Shown: positions 1 through 9,800 of the stretch, piece by piece | Layout: the number at the start of each line of letters is the position of its first letter | Numbering within the stretch: position 1 is the first letter of the stretch | DNA from: JAWBOD01 sp964651405 | Lineage (GTDB): Archaea; Aenigmatarchaeota; Aenigmatarchaeia; Aenigmatarchaeales; Aenigmatarchaeaceae | Reading direction: 5' to 3' | Length of the DNA: 46,206 nucleotides | Assembly (NCBI GenBank): GCA_964651405.1 | Contig: CAZYZB010000001.1 | Location: 1 to 46,206 of the forward strand | Notes under the pieces: model-generated | Seen by the model: only the letters and a program-made list of their open reading frames with translations | What the model was told of the DNA's origin: nothing | The model's database searches: none | Made by a program: the position numbers and the translations under genes

Positions 1-1
1 T

Positions 2-823
2 TATTCAATTTCTAATAACTTAATAGTTGGTCCAGCAACTTTAACTCCAGGTCAAAATTCAGGTACCACACCAACACAAAACACTACAGGTAGCTTTACA
101 ATCACATCTTCCAGTTATAGCGTGACCATGGAACCAAACACAAGCAAGATAGTCACACTTACGTTAAGTAACGCATTCAGCTATGATATAATAAACATTA
201 ACCTTTCAGTTTCTGGAATAAACTCTTCTTGGTATAGCCTTGACAAGACTCTTGTATCTAGACTACGACATGATGGCGGAACTAACGCAACGCAACTAAC
301 TTTAAAAGTTCCTAGCGATGCAGAAAGAAAAATCTATGCTATAGTTTTTACTGCCAGTGGGAAAGATTTTAGCTTAAACAAAATAACAAGACAAACAACA
401 ATAACACTAACAGTACCGAGTGAACATGCACAACAAAATGAGACTCAAGGTAATCAAACTCAGAATGAAACTAATGTTACTAATGCTACGGCAAATGAGA
501 CGAATATTACAACTGGAAGCAATGTGAATGAAAACAATAACTTTCTAACTTTTCTAACAGGCCTCTTAATAAAACCGGAATACTTTAGGAACATAGTCTT
601 GTTTGCTGGCTTGATAGCATCTGGACTAGTCTTTTTGTTTAGAAGCAATATAACTGAATTTCTTACAGGTAGCCTAAGTGGTAAGGCTCAAACAAAAAAA
701 GAAGTATCTAAAGAGAAAAAACCTTTATTCTCTTCTATAAAAGATAAGTTTTCCAAGTACAGGGGCACTAGAATTGTAATACATGTTAAGAAAGAAGAAA
801 AAGAAAAGAAAGAAAAAGTTTAA
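2..823 (+). CDS. C-terminal part of a membrane-anchored extracellular Ig-like protein
   Basis: The frame is open from the left edge, so the true start lies outside the window; about 273 residues are visible. A GTG at 122 could serve as a start but coding clearly continues upstream through a Thr/Asn/Ser-rich stretch. The visible part holds a beta-rich module of the kind used for protein-protein contacts outside archaeal cells (NEW3/CARDB-like), then an Asn/Thr-rich linker with many N-x-T sequons, one membrane segment (NIVLFAGLIASGLVFLF) and a Lys-rich cytoplasmic tail. The module resembles one near the C-terminus of the 798-residue protein at 17405-19801, including an Ile-Asn-Leu-Ser pattern followed by a Ser-x-x-Tyr-Ser block. 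It is probably a cell-surface structural or adhesion protein. No catalytic motif is visible. Confidence 0.75.
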   Translation, partial: YSISNNLIVGPATLTPGQNSGTTPTQNTTGSFTITSSSYSVTMEPNTSKIVTLTLSNAFSYDIININLSVSGINSSWYSLDKTLVSRLRHDGGTNATQLTLKVPSDAERKIYAIVFTASGKDFSLNKITRQTTITLTVPSEHAQQNETQGNQTQNETNVTNATANETNITTGSNVNENNNFLTFLTGLLIKPEYFRNIVLFAGLIASGLVFLFRSNITEFLTGSLSGKAQTKKEVSKEKKPLFSSIKDKFSKYRGTRIVIHVKKEEKEKKEKV

Positions 824-848
824 TTACAACAAATATATATTTTTATCT

Positions 849-1019
849 ATGAAGAAGGCTGTTATCATCTTATTGATTATTCTGTTGCTTGCTACAACCA
901 TAAAACTTCCAGACACTGGAATAACTGGTTTTTTTATAAAAGTTGGAATAACTGGTTTGGCATTAGCTAAGGAGATAGTAAAGACAGTTCTTAACTTTAT
1001 TTTAAAGATGTTAGGATAA
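849..1019 (+). CDS. Small hydrophobic membrane peptide (56 aa)
   Basis: An ATG at 849 gives a 56-residue product. I preferred it to an in-frame ATG at 783, which would add a poly-Lys stretch overlapping the previous gene in another frame. The product starts with two lysines and a strongly hydrophobic stretch (VIILLIILLLATTI), then a Gly/Thr-rich hinge containing GITGF and GITGL, then a second amphipathic helix. It sits 25 bases after the preceding surface-protein gene, so it may be co-transcribed with it. Its last 23 bases overlap the end of the convergent methionine aminopeptidase gene. I do not recognise a family. Confidence 0.5.
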   Translation: MKKAVIILLIILLLATTIKLPDTGITGFFIKVGITGLALAKEIVKTVLNFILKMLG

Positions 1020-1890
1020 TTGGTTTGTCCTTGACTATAATGCTGTGTTCGGACTGGGCGACTGGCTTGTTGGAAACTTCCCTTAGCGGCTGATAGCCAT
1101 ACAAGGCGTTGACTGCCAACAATTCCTTCAAAGCAAGTTCAACTTTTAGTGGAGAAATCTCCTTTTGGATCCATCTTTTTGCAAAAGGAAGTCTTTCATA
1201 CTTATCCCTTGCCATTTCCATAATCTTCCTAGCTTCTATCATTCTTGTTGGTCTGTCTACGATCCACCTGAATATTAACGCTGAGCCTGATTCTTTCACA
1301 AGCCCATTGCCTGTTGTGCAAAAAGGTTCGATGGCATAAATTTCATCTTCCCTTAGCTGATATTTTGAATCATTCTTAATATTTGGAATAGTCATTCCTG
1401 CATGAACATCAAAACGGTCCAAGCTATGACCAGTCAGGTTTCTTATTGGGTTAAACCCAAACTCCTTTGAGATATTCTCAATCGTTTCTCCAATCTCACC
1501 AATGGTTATTCCAGGCCTTATTATCTTTATTGCATTGTCAAGCATTTTCTCAGAGCATTCTATTAATCTATCTTTTCCAGCTAGTCTAACAGTAGCAGCT
1601 GTATCTCCAATATAGCCGTCAACGTGGACGCCAATATCTATCTTTACATAATCCTCTTCCTTAATTGCTAACTTATCATTTAATGCGGGATGATAATGAG
1701 CAGCCAAGTCGTTCAAAGAAATATTAACAGGAAAAGCAGGTTTTGCTCCTAATTCAAATATTTTTTTCTCTATGCTTTCTGCAAGTTCAACAACAAGCAT
1801 TTCTTCCTTAACAATATTTTTAGCGAAATTTAAGACTTGTGCAGCGATTTCCCCTGCTTTTATGTATTTTTCTAGGACATCATTTTCCAT
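997..1890 (-). CDS. map: Methionine aminopeptidase, type II
   Basis: This 297-residue cytosolic metalloprotease removes the initiator methionine from new proteins. The pita-bread fold signature is complete: AAHYHP with His65, the metal-binding aspartates Asp85 and Asp96 (KIDIGVHVDGYIGD), His155 in TGHSL, Glu188 in YAIEP and Glu281 in QSEHSI. The insert between roughly residues 205 and 265 marks it as type II, the archaeal and eukaryotic form, and the length fits archaeal members. The start ATG at 1890 lies about 20-28 bases from an AT-rich TATA-like box shared with the divergent amidohydrolase gene. Nothing looks damaged. Assignment is firm. Confidence 0.96.
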   Translation of the reverse strand: MENDVLEKYIKAGEIAAQVLNFAKNIVKEEMLVVELAESIEKKIFELGAKPAFPVNISLNDLAAHYHPALNDKLAIKEEDYVKIDIGVHVDGYIGDTAATVRLAGKDRLIECSEKMLDNAIKIIRPGITIGEIGETIENISKEFGFNPIRNLTGHSLDRFDVHAGMTIPNIKNDSKYQLREDEIYAIEPFCTTGNGLVKESGSALIFRWIVDRPTRMIEARKIMEMARDKYERLPFAKRWIQKEISPLKVELALKELLAVNALYGYQPLREVSNKPVAQSEHSIIVKDKPIILTSLK

Positions 1891-1907
1891 AACCCTTTTA
1901 TCTAAAC

Positions 1908-1918
1908 TTTAATATAAA
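1908..1918. promoter_or_regulatory. Shared TATA-like box between divergent genes
   Basis: The 46-base gap between map (start 1890) and the amidohydrolase gene (start 1937) contains one clear TATA-like element, tttaatataaa. It lies about 19-29 bases before the plus-strand start and about 18-28 bases before the minus-strand start. One element could therefore direct leaderless transcripts both ways. This is inferred from spacing only. Confidence 0.4.
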
Positions 1919-1936
1919 TCCTTTTCAAATATTATC

Positions 1937-2776
1937 ATGGATTATAGGATTATAGATGCTCACATGCATCCTATTTTTGATAATGTGGAATCAATCGCAT
2001 CTGCCAAGGAATCAGGCATAGACTTTACATTAAACGGCCTTCGAAAGGACTTTAAAAAATATAATATATTAAAGGCTGTTGCCATACCTGAAGAAACAGG
2101 CGAAAACTTCGTTTCTGATAATGAGAAAATAAAAAAGCTTGTTTTAGAAAACCCTGATATTTTTATTGGTGTATGCACGGTAAATCCAATCAAGTACAAG
2201 CCTGGAGACTTGGCTAAAATGGAGGACGACATCAAGAAGGGAACTTTCAAGGCAATCAAGCTATTTCCAGGATATGAATTTTTCTATCCAGGCCAAAAAG
2301 AGTGCATTCCGATTTATGAGCTAGCACAGAAAACCAAAGTGCCAGTACTCATACACACAGGAGATACAAATGACCCAAGATCCATGTTAAAATATTCACA
2401 GCCTTTGAATGTCGATGAAGTGGCAGCATCATTTCCAAATATAAACTTTGTTTTGTGTCATTTAGGCAACCCATGGATAATGGATGCTGTTGAAGTCTTA
2501 TATAAGAATAAGAACGCCTATGCTGACCTGTCTGGATTTATTGCAGGCAAAGGAGACTTGATGTTCAAAAAATATTATAAGGGAAGAGCAAAGGCAATGA
2601 TGGAAGGTATATTCTATGAGATTACCAATGTCGATAAACTAATGTTTGGAACAGACTATCCACTTACAAATTATGAGTTTTACATTAAATTCATAAGAAG
2701 ATTAAAATTAGGCAGGAAAGAATTCAATAAAATATTCTTTGAGAACGCAGTTAGATTGTTTAACATAAAAATTTAG
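1937..2776 (+). CDS. Amidohydrolase-2 family metal-dependent hydrolase
   Basis: The 279-residue product has the hallmarks of the amidohydrolase TIM-barrel superfamily: DAHMHP at residues 7-12 (His9, His11), a lysine-containing strand AIKLFPG near 106-112, His140 in LIHTGD, His175 in CHLGNPW and Asp240 in FGTDYP. These would bind one or two divalent metals. Family members hydrolyse or decarboxylate small cyclic or amide substrates, but the substrate cannot be told from sequence. There is no signal peptide, so it acts in the cytoplasm. It is divergent from map. No pathway neighbours are present to suggest a substrate. Confidence 0.88.
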   Translation: MDYRIIDAHMHPIFDNVESIASAKESGIDFTLNGLRKDFKKYNILKAVAIPEETGENFVSDNEKIKKLVLENPDIFIGVCTVNPIKYKPGDLAKMEDDIKKGTFKAIKLFPGYEFFYPGQKECIPIYELAQKTKVPVLIHTGDTNDPRSMLKYSQPLNVDEVAASFPNINFVLCHLGNPWIMDAVEVLYKNKNAYADLSGFIAGKGDLMFKKYYKGRAKAMMEGIFYEITNVDKLMFGTDYPLTNYEFYIKFIRRLKLGRKEFNKIFFENAVRLFNIKI

Positions 2777-2781
2777 CAAGG

Positions 2782-3114
2782 TTACCAATCTATCTTGTCT
2801 CCAACTTTAACTTTCAAGTCAAACGGCGTTTCTAAAACGTATTTGCAAGGTTTTATAGGAAAATAAGTTTTCCATGTCCTAGGATTTAGAGATAAGGGTT
2901 CAGCTTCTTTAATGTCAATTACAACTTTATCCACATCAATAAAAATCATTTTCAAAGGATATCTCACTAGGAACATCCATAAAGACCATTTTGTTTCATA
3001 CGGTAGGGTAAAGAACATGTTCTTCTTTTTAGAAAGGCTTAGGCCAATCATTCTTTTCCAAAAAGTGTTTGCTAAATCAACTTCTATTGCTGAATTTTTT
3101 AATTTTATTTTCAT
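2782..3114 (-). CDS. DUF192 family protein
   Basis: This 110-residue protein shows the DUF192 pattern: an early Ala/Arg-Met-Ile-Gly-Leu-Ser block, a Trp-Ser-Leu-Trp-Met segment where the family has its Met-Trp-Met motif, PLKMIFIDVDK, then Pro-Cys-Lys-Tyr-Val-Leu-Glu and a C-terminal VKVGDKI. The family forms small beta-rich domains of unknown function, often exported. No signal peptide is visible here. The gene starts five bases after the stop of the secreted protein at 3120-4175 and is likely co-transcribed with it. A second plus-strand frame here is a shadow. Confidence 0.85.
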   Translation of the reverse strand: MKIKLKNSAIEVDLANTFWKRMIGLSLSKKKNMFFTLPYETKWSLWMFLVRYPLKMIFIDVDKVVIDIKEAEPLSLNPRTWKTYFPIKPCKYVLETPFDLKVKVGDKIDW

Positions 3115-3119
3115 GATAA

Positions 3120-4175
3120 CTATCTTTCTAGGTGTTTTTTCATATCATCTATGTTAGCAAGTATCATTAAGCATGTGAACATAGCTAAAGAGAAAGCACC
3201 AAAAACAAATATAATGACTATAAGTAATTGTATTGGGCCCACACGCATCATTATACACCCTGGACCACGAGAGCCTGCGCAACTGCCGCTGCCAGAAGGA
3301 GGAACAGAACAGTATTTTCTATTTGGATAAGCAGTTAAACAAACCAAACCAGAGCAACAACCAGTTCCGCACTCTTCACCAGAAGCTGAACATGGTTGCC
3401 AATTTAATCTAAATGAACCTACATCCATTGATGCACTACCACCTGTGAATAGTTCATTTAATATTTCTGTCTGATAAATATAGGTTGATCTTCTGTCAAA
3501 ATTAATACCTTGCGATTTTGCTGCATAAATTGCAGAATCGATATAACCGTTTAGATTAAGATTGCAATGATACCAACCTCCTAAACCAGTACCACATACA
3601 TAAGCCTGATAATGGAAAACACTACCATCCCACCAAGGATCACGTGTCCACCAAGTATAGAACATCAAATCAAGGACCATTATTCTTCCAGTTGATGTAT
3701 CTTTCAACCAAACATCAAACATAAGATTACTGAGTGGTCCAGAAGTGCTTTTTACATTATACCATGCGTCTATATAGTAATTTCCATGAGTTATTGAAGC
3801 TATTGGAGGTGTATACCAAAGTACTGAGCCTCCCCAAACATTTCCTTGTACTAATTTTACAACTCCAGTCTTACCTAATACACTATTAGTCCCTTCTAAT
3901 TGAACATTATAATCTGATGACCCGGCGTAGTAAGAATTCACACGGCATGAGCTCAACGGATAAGAAGCACCACTATTATCCCAGTTATAACATGAATAAC
4001 CCCATTTCCAATTATCTGGCGATTCACTTATGAAAGCATTTATCTTAGTTCCAGTATCAAAAACGTAAGAAGGATTATCAAAATAATAATTAGTTAGCCA
4101 GTCATCTGCAACCGCTATCTTTGATAGAAATATCATTAATGTAAACAAAATAATTAAAAAATTCAATTTTCCCAT
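3120..4175 (-). CDS. Secreted, membrane-anchored protein with possible GH12-like jelly-roll domain
   Basis: The 351-residue product has an N-terminal signal peptide (LIILFTLMIFLSKIAVA), a beta-rich Trp/Tyr-rich domain at about residues 24-262, a Cys-rich knot-like segment (ECGTGCCSGLVC, about 270-295), a Gly/Ser linker and a C-terminal membrane helix (IQLLIVIIFVFGAFSLAMF) with a short charged tail. The central domain has several features reminiscent of glycoside hydrolase family 12 and other concanavalin-like jelly rolls: a Phe-Asp-Val-Trp-Leu strand, a later Met-Val-Leu-Asp-Leu-Met-Phe strand, and a final Gly-Gly-Ser-Ala-Ser-Met-Asp-Val strand. I cannot confirm the catalytic glutamates, so the fold and sugar-binding role are a suggestion only. 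It precedes DUF192 on the same strand. Confidence 0.65.
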   Translation of the reverse strand: MGKLNFLIILFTLMIFLSKIAVADDWLTNYYFDNPSYVFDTGTKINAFISESPDNWKWGYSCYNWDNSGASYPLSSCRVNSYYAGSSDYNVQLEGTNSVLGKTGVVKLVQGNVWGGSVLWYTPPIASITHGNYYIDAWYNVKSTSGPLSNLMFDVWLKDTSTGRIMVLDLMFYTWWTRDPWWDGSVFHYQAYVCGTGLGGWYHCNLNLNGYIDSAIYAAKSQGINFDRRSTYIYQTEILNELFTGGSASMDVGSFRLNWQPCSASGEECGTGCCSGLVCLTAYPNRKYCSVPPSGSGSCAGSRGPGCIMMRVGPIQLLIVIIFVFGAFSLAMFTCLMILANIDDMKKHLER

Positions 4176-4193
4176 AATATTTAGTTCACTTTC

Positions 4194-4461
4194 TTATTTA
4201 AAATCATTTGGTATAAAACTATTTAATCTTTTTATTGCTTCAATCTTTTCCTTGTTTCCTATTTTTGCATTTTCTAAAGCAACTTAGAATTTCTATTGAC
4301 TTATCATAAGTTTTTCTATCAACAGGATAAGGATAACCATCTTTTCCAAATTCTAAAATAATTATCTCGCTTATAGATTTACCTAGATTTTTCATTCTTC
4401 CAAATAACCATCTAGGGCAAGAGCCATAGTGGAGAGGTAAATCAGCAATGCCAGTTTTCAT
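4194..4461 (-). pseudogene. DUF763-like N-terminal fragment with a likely frameshift
   Basis: A 73-residue frame (4240-4461) begins with MKTGIADLPLHYG and SCPRWLFGRMK, which closely matches the start of the archaeal DUF763 family (Thr-Gly-x-Ala-Asp-Leu-Pro-Leu-His...Pro-Arg-Trp-Leu-Phe). That family is usually several hundred residues long. The frame ends just after IEIL with a Cys/Lys-rich tail unlike the family. Shifting frame by one base at about 4282 gives VALENAKIGNKEKIEAIKRL and then NSFIPNDFK before a stop at 4194, which reads far more like real protein. So this is either a frameshifted short gene of about 88 residues or an assembly error. It starts four bases after the polB stop and may be co-transcribed with it. 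Confidence 0.6.
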
Positions 4462-4465
4462 AGAA

Positions 4466-6787
4466 TCATTTTAAAAAACTCTTCAAACTTTCTCCAAGCA
4501 GTTCTTCTTCTGTTACTCCTAAAACAGTTAAGACTCTCAGAGCTGCTGGGACAATTTGATGAGTGATGTAATAATCGTTATCAACATCCTTGATACTTAC
4601 GTCTTCAAAAGGCTCTGCTTTTTCAGAAATAGAGCCTTTTCCTTTAGTTATAATAAACATTATTGGCATTCCTTCACCAAGAGGTCTTCCTCTTTCCTTT
4701 ATTTTCATAGCAGCAACAACATGCGGTCCAATTACTTTGTATTCAGACAAAGGCTTTGTCAGCTGCTCTATAATTATCAAGTCCTTCAAAGGAATTTTTT
4801 TCTCTTTTAGTTTTTTAACAACATCTTTCACATATTTTACCGAGCCTTTAACATCCTCTTTCTCTAGAATCAATCTTAAAACCTTTTCTTGTGTATCTTT
4901 TGCTACATTGCTCCAATCCCTTCTTACCTTTTCCAGACCACGAATGGTTAGAACACCTTTCTCATCTATCAATGCATAGCGCTTCTTTGCAGTACCTGGT
5001 CCGATTCCTCTAGGTATGAATATTCCACGTCTGTAGATACCTTGCAGATTCAGTTCAATTATTCCAGGAAGTTCCTTATTCATTTTTTCTAAGAATTTTC
5101 CAACTTTATTCTTCAAATCTCCTGTGGTTTTTACAAACATAGAATCAGTATCTGCATAAATGACAGTAAAACCTTCTTTTTCAGCTTCATAAATAACTTT
5201 TCTAATATAAAATCTTCCAAATGCAGCTGAAGACTCTGCACACTCTCTACAGTACCATTTGGAACCTGCAAAACCGAAGTAACCGTAGGTTGCATTAGCT
5301 ACAGTCTTTACTGCAAATTGCTCATTGTTTATTCTGTTCCATTCCTCAGAATCTTTCTTTAAGTTTTTCATTTCTTCTTTTATTCCTGCTCTCTTCTCTA
5401 TCAATTCCTTAATGACTGTAGAAACAAAGCCTTTACATTTTTTGCAAAACCAATACTTTGTATCAGGAACATCATATCTTTCCTTGCAATTACAGTTTAA
5501 AGTTTCAGGAGAAATGTTAAACGTAGCTATGATAGAAGGATACAGACTTCTAAAATCCATTACAGCTAAGTCTTCATGCAGGCCTGCTATCGGTTCCTTG
5601 ACGAATCCTCCAGCATAAGGAGAAACTTCTCTTCTATCTTGTATATCTTCCCATTTTGGCTGGTTTGGAATTATTATGTTCATTGCGAATGCTCTTTTTG
5701 ATAGATGCCATTCAACTAGCTGAGAGTAAGTCATCCTAGAAACATCAAACAGTAGCTGTCCAGACAATTCTGACAGTTCATATATTTGAGGAAAGATAAA
5801 CTCGCCAAGTCTTAGAGTCAGTTCTGAATCCTTTAGACAATACTCAGCAAGTTTTCCTAGGTCCTTTCCTTTTCTCCAAGATTCTAAAATCTCTTCATAC
5901 TCTATCTCAATCTTTCTATCTCCTAAAAGTTCAGCTGAGACAGCATCTAAGCTTAGAACTTCTGTTTGCAGTTGTGGAGAAATCACATTGCTTATGAATT
6001 CAAACAAATCAATATGGACGAGACCTTTGAATCTTGCTGATGATATCCTTGCTCTTCTTGAAAACTTTAAGCTAGAGAAATCTCTTGATAATTTTAAATT
6101 AACTTTCAACTCAGAGGCTCGCTGTTGGATGACTTGCATATCAAAAAGGTCTGAATTAAAGCCTAATAACATATCACAATCTTGCTCGTTTGTATACTCA
6201 ACAAACTTCTCTAAAAGCTCTTTCTCGTCCTTTACAACGTCTACATACTTCCCATAATGCTTGTCTTTTTTATATGTTAGAACCTTTTCAAAGTTTTTTG
6301 ATTTCATTGAAAGCATGACAATTTTCTGTTTTCCGCTTTCTTCCACGGTTTCAATATCAAATGACATCAATTTCAATTCAGGCATTTCATCTGAGCGTAT
6401 TGCTTTTATTCTTTCAATCTTAATGATTTTATCTGCTTTATAATTCTTTTTTATTTCCTTTCCTTCGACATCTATCCAATTCTCTATCTGGTTATCTATC
6501 ATGTATCTTTTGTAGAAATTTATTGAGTATTCATACTCTTCTTCAATCAATTCTTTCCATCCTTTTACTATATCTCTAACTTTTGGAACATCAGTTGAAA
6601 GAAAGCAAAATACTTTTACAAAATTTCTTTTCACTCCAGATAATATTTTTTCAACTGTTTCAACCCTTCTTATTTTAATAGATTTTATTCCTTCGACTCT
6701 CTTCTTTACTTCACTATCTTTACCTTGCTTAGGCAAGATGTAGAAATAGGGTTCAAAATCGTAATCTAAGCAAATAACAGTCTTTCC
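4466..6787 (-). CDS. polB: Family-B DNA polymerase (N-terminus lost in gap)
   Basis: This replicative archaeal polymerase has 773 visible residues; the first few tens lie in the N run. Exonuclease motifs are present: FDIETVEE (Exo I), GFNSDLFDMQ (Exo II) and YCLKDSELT (Exo III). The YxGG hinge is SPYAGGF. Polymerase motifs follow: DFRSLYPSII (A), KTVANATYG (B, with Ala where most family members have Ser) and YADTDSMF (C), then KKRYA. A zinc-binding insertion (CNCKERY to CKKC) follows motif A. The C-terminus ESLKSFLK may be a weak PCNA-binding peptide. It lies directly downstream of lhr, on the same strand, across the gap. The frame passing through the gap into lhr is an accident of the 100-base filler. 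Confidence 0.95.
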   Translation of the reverse strand, partial: GKTVICLDYDFEPYFYILPKQGKDSEVKKRVEGIKSIKIRRVETVEKILSGVKRNFVKVFCFLSTDVPKVRDIVKGWKELIEEEYEYSINFYKRYMIDNQIENWIDVEGKEIKKNYKADKIIKIERIKAIRSDEMPELKLMSFDIETVEESGKQKIVMLSMKSKNFEKVLTYKKDKHYGKYVDVVKDEKELLEKFVEYTNEQDCDMLLGFNSDLFDMQVIQQRASELKVNLKLSRDFSSLKFSRRARISSARFKGLVHIDLFEFISNVISPQLQTEVLSLDAVSAELLGDRKIEIEYEEILESWRKGKDLGKLAEYCLKDSELTLRLGEFIFPQIYELSELSGQLLFDVSRMTYSQLVEWHLSKRAFAMNIIIPNQPKWEDIQDRREVSPYAGGFVKEPIAGLHEDLAVMDFRSLYPSIIATFNISPETLNCNCKERYDVPDTKYWFCKKCKGFVSTVIKELIEKRAGIKEEMKNLKKDSEEWNRINNEQFAVKTVANATYGYFGFAGSKWYCRECAESSAAFGRFYIRKVIYEAEKEGFTVIYADTDSMFVKTTGDLKNKVGKFLEKMNKELPGIIELNLQGIYRRGIFIPRGIGPGTAKKRYALIDEKGVLTIRGLEKVRRDWSNVAKDTQEKVLRLILEKEDVKGSVKYVKDVVKKLKEKKIPLKDLIIIEQLTKPLSEYKVIGPHVVAAMKIKERGRPLGEGMPIMFIITKGKGSISEKAEPFEDVSIKDVDNDYYITHQIVPAALRVLTVLGVTEEELLGESLKSFLK

Positions 6788-6887
6788 NNNNNNNNNNNNN
6801 NNNNNNNNNNNNNNNNNNNNNNNNNNNNNNNNNNNNNNNNNNNNNNNNNNNNNNNNNNNNNNNNNNNNNNNNNNNNNNNNNNNNNNN
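6788..6887. other. Assembly gap (100 N)
   Basis: Exactly 100 undetermined bases, the usual filler for a gap of unknown size. The gap must hold the last residues of lhr, a stop codon, and the start of polB. The two flanks happen to be in frame across the filler, which produces a spurious 2210-residue fusion. Confidence 0.98.
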
Positions 6888-9800
6888 GGTCCTATTCCTC
6901 TTCCCGCTAGAGCTATGGCAGCATCTTTGTTATAGACTATTGCAAGGTCTGCAGACTTTTTGATGAATTCCAACTTTTCCTTTTCTTCATCTGTCAGCTC
7001 TGCTCCTTTGAGCCACTTCTTAACAATATTCTGAGCTTCCTCCCTATGAGGCTTGAGAACAGCTATTAGCTTTGATTGGCATATCCTGCATCTCAAGTCT
7101 TCGATGTCTTTTACAGTTTCTGTGATCGAGTACTTGCCACAGTTAATACAGAGCAGTCTTACTTTTGAATTCAAGAGTCTGTTCTTGAATATCTTAAAAA
7201 TCTCTTTTTCTGGTCTCTCAGGTCTTGCCACATCCTGCAGCTCATATCTGAATCCCATCTCAGCTAGTGGTGATAGACCTTCTAAGCTTTGAATCTTAAT
7301 TTCTTTGTCTTGTATCTTCTGTATAATTTCCTTTGCCTTTTCTATATCAAGCTTTTCTATGAATAACTCTTGCATAGTTTCCTTATGTATCGGTGAGTTC
7401 CAATAAGCGTCTATCATCCTATCAATGTTTATCGATTCGAAGCTAGCTTTCTTGCTTATTGCCCCAAATCTTTTGGCTACATGAATAAACCTAAGCTTAA
7501 ACAAAGAAGATCGCGGCAAAGACTTTTCAAGAATAACTTCAATGTCTTCAGGCTTGTAATTAAGTAAAACCTTTTTGACGTCATCGACGCTACAGCCCTT
7601 AATTATTATTCTATAAGGGTCTGTCTTGCTAGTTATTATCTCGCCATAATCTGCAGAAAGTATGGCAGATATGAAACGGGACAATGTTTCATTGACCAAG
7701 CTGCCGAACAAGGAATGCAAGACAACATACTCATTGAACTTTTCTATCAAAATGTTCTTTTCATCAGGTAAAGGATATTTCTTTATCTGGTTTTTCAGAA
7801 TTTGGACCATTTTTACTGCTGTTTGCGAAGAGATCGGATAAGAATTTTTAAGTCTTTCAATAATTTCATTGTTTTTCATATTTTCCATAAGCATTTTTTT
7901 AATTTCTCTCCTAAGTGCTCCAACTTCTTGAGCAACGTCAAATGGAACAGGTATCAATTCTCCTTCCCAAGCAGGTATTGCAGACTCGATGTCATCTACT
8001 GATTCGACAAAGACTTTATCATTTTCTATTGATAGAATCTTCCAAGGTCTTCCTTTAACAATAAAACTGGATCCTACATCTCCATGAGAGGCTATGAATT
8101 CCTCGTCTAAGGTACCGACAAAGCTGTTCGATGTCGTATCCAATACTTTATAGCTTTTTTGATTAGGAATAACAGATAGATTTTCAAAATAATACTCAAA
8201 TGCTCTTCTTCTCCTTTTAATTCCATTGTCTGAAAATATCAATCTTAGTTGATTAGTTAAAAAATTTACAAGAGAGTTAAAATCTTCTTCTCTTAAACTT
8301 TTGAATGGATAAGCCTTTCTTATCAAATCAAATGTTATTTTAGGGTCTATATTATAATCTTCTATTGTCAAGCCGATTAGTTGTTGTGTTAGAACATCCA
8401 AGGAATTTCTATGTATTTTTAACTGCTCTAGTTCTCCTTTCAGCGCCTTTCTAGCAATGACAACAGACTCGAATATATCATCTCCTTCACTTGAGATTAT
8501 AAAACTTTTTGAAACCTTGCCTACACCATGACCAGAACGGCCAGACCTTTGCAAGAACTGTGTGACTGTTCTTGGTGATTGATACTGCAAGACTAGATCA
8601 ATGCTACCGATATCTATGCCAAGTTGCAAAGATGAAGTGCAGTTATGTACAATAAATCCATTTGCTATAAAATTTGAATTTTTTGTGTTTAAAACATCAT
8701 AAACTTTACAAATTTTGCCCTCTTCAATTTTTCCAACATTATCCCAAAAAATATCTGAATTAACAAGTAATTTTAATATTTTGTAGATTTTTCCATACTC
8801 AACATAAACCTTTATCAAATTTAGAAGCTGTTTTCTGGAAATATTTCTTTCACCAATTTCATATCTATAAGGATTCAATTTGTTTTTAGTTTGCATAAAA
8901 TATGTACTTACATTTACCTCATTTCGAAGGTTTTTTAATAAATTACCAATAGATGGTATTACATCTTCATTACAGTATCCTTTACCCAATACATTCATCT
9001 TTAATTTATTTTTCCATATTTTAGATTTTATAATAAAGTTTCTTAGATTTTCACCACCAAGTATAGCAACTGTATAATCATCTTTTTTATTAGTATGTCT
9101 TATTGATGAAATAATATCTAATGTTAACAATAGGAGTTGTATATCCTGAGCCATTTTCTTGCTATAAGTTGTAAATAGTATTGAATAAGTTCTATCATAA
9201 GAATTTTGAAAACAACCGTCACCATCAAAATATCCGTTTAAAAAATCAATTTGATGTTTTTTTGGGAGTTGAAAGATAATTTTTGGTATCTCTACAATTC
9301 TAGCTTTTCTCCCAACCTTAACCCCTATATTTTTAAGAGTATTACATAACCATGTTGCATGAGTTTGTAAAACCAAACAATTCTGTCCTTTTAATATTGT
9401 GCTATTGATAGCAAATTCATCTTTTAAAATTTTCTTATATTTTATAAGAAGTTCTCTATTTTTATTAAAAAGCCTTAGCATATCTTTCCTTGTAACAGTT
9501 CCATCTGCAAGAAGAAATCCTATCAATCTGCAAAAAGCCGGTGAAATTTTTTTAGGTATTATATGTCTTGTATAATTTCTACTGCCTATTAAAACAATTT
9601 CATTATAAAGTTCTTCCGAATCAATATTGAGTCTTTTTACAATTTTTTCTAGTCTTTCTATAGATTGATTTGTTTTTTTACCTGCCAGAAAATGCCTTAA
9701 TTTATGTAAGCCTATTCCAGTTTCTACTGAAAAATCATCATATTTTTTATATTTTTCTTTTATAGCCCGTTTAATTTTATTAAAAAGTTTATCAGATATT

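Noticed and set aside
460..648. Minus-strand 62-residue frame
   Set aside because: It lies opposite the membrane helix and linker of the surface protein and is best explained as its mirror.
783..848. Longer start for the 56-residue membrane peptide
   Set aside because: It would add a poly-Lys stretch that is simply the Lys-rich end of the previous gene read in another frame.
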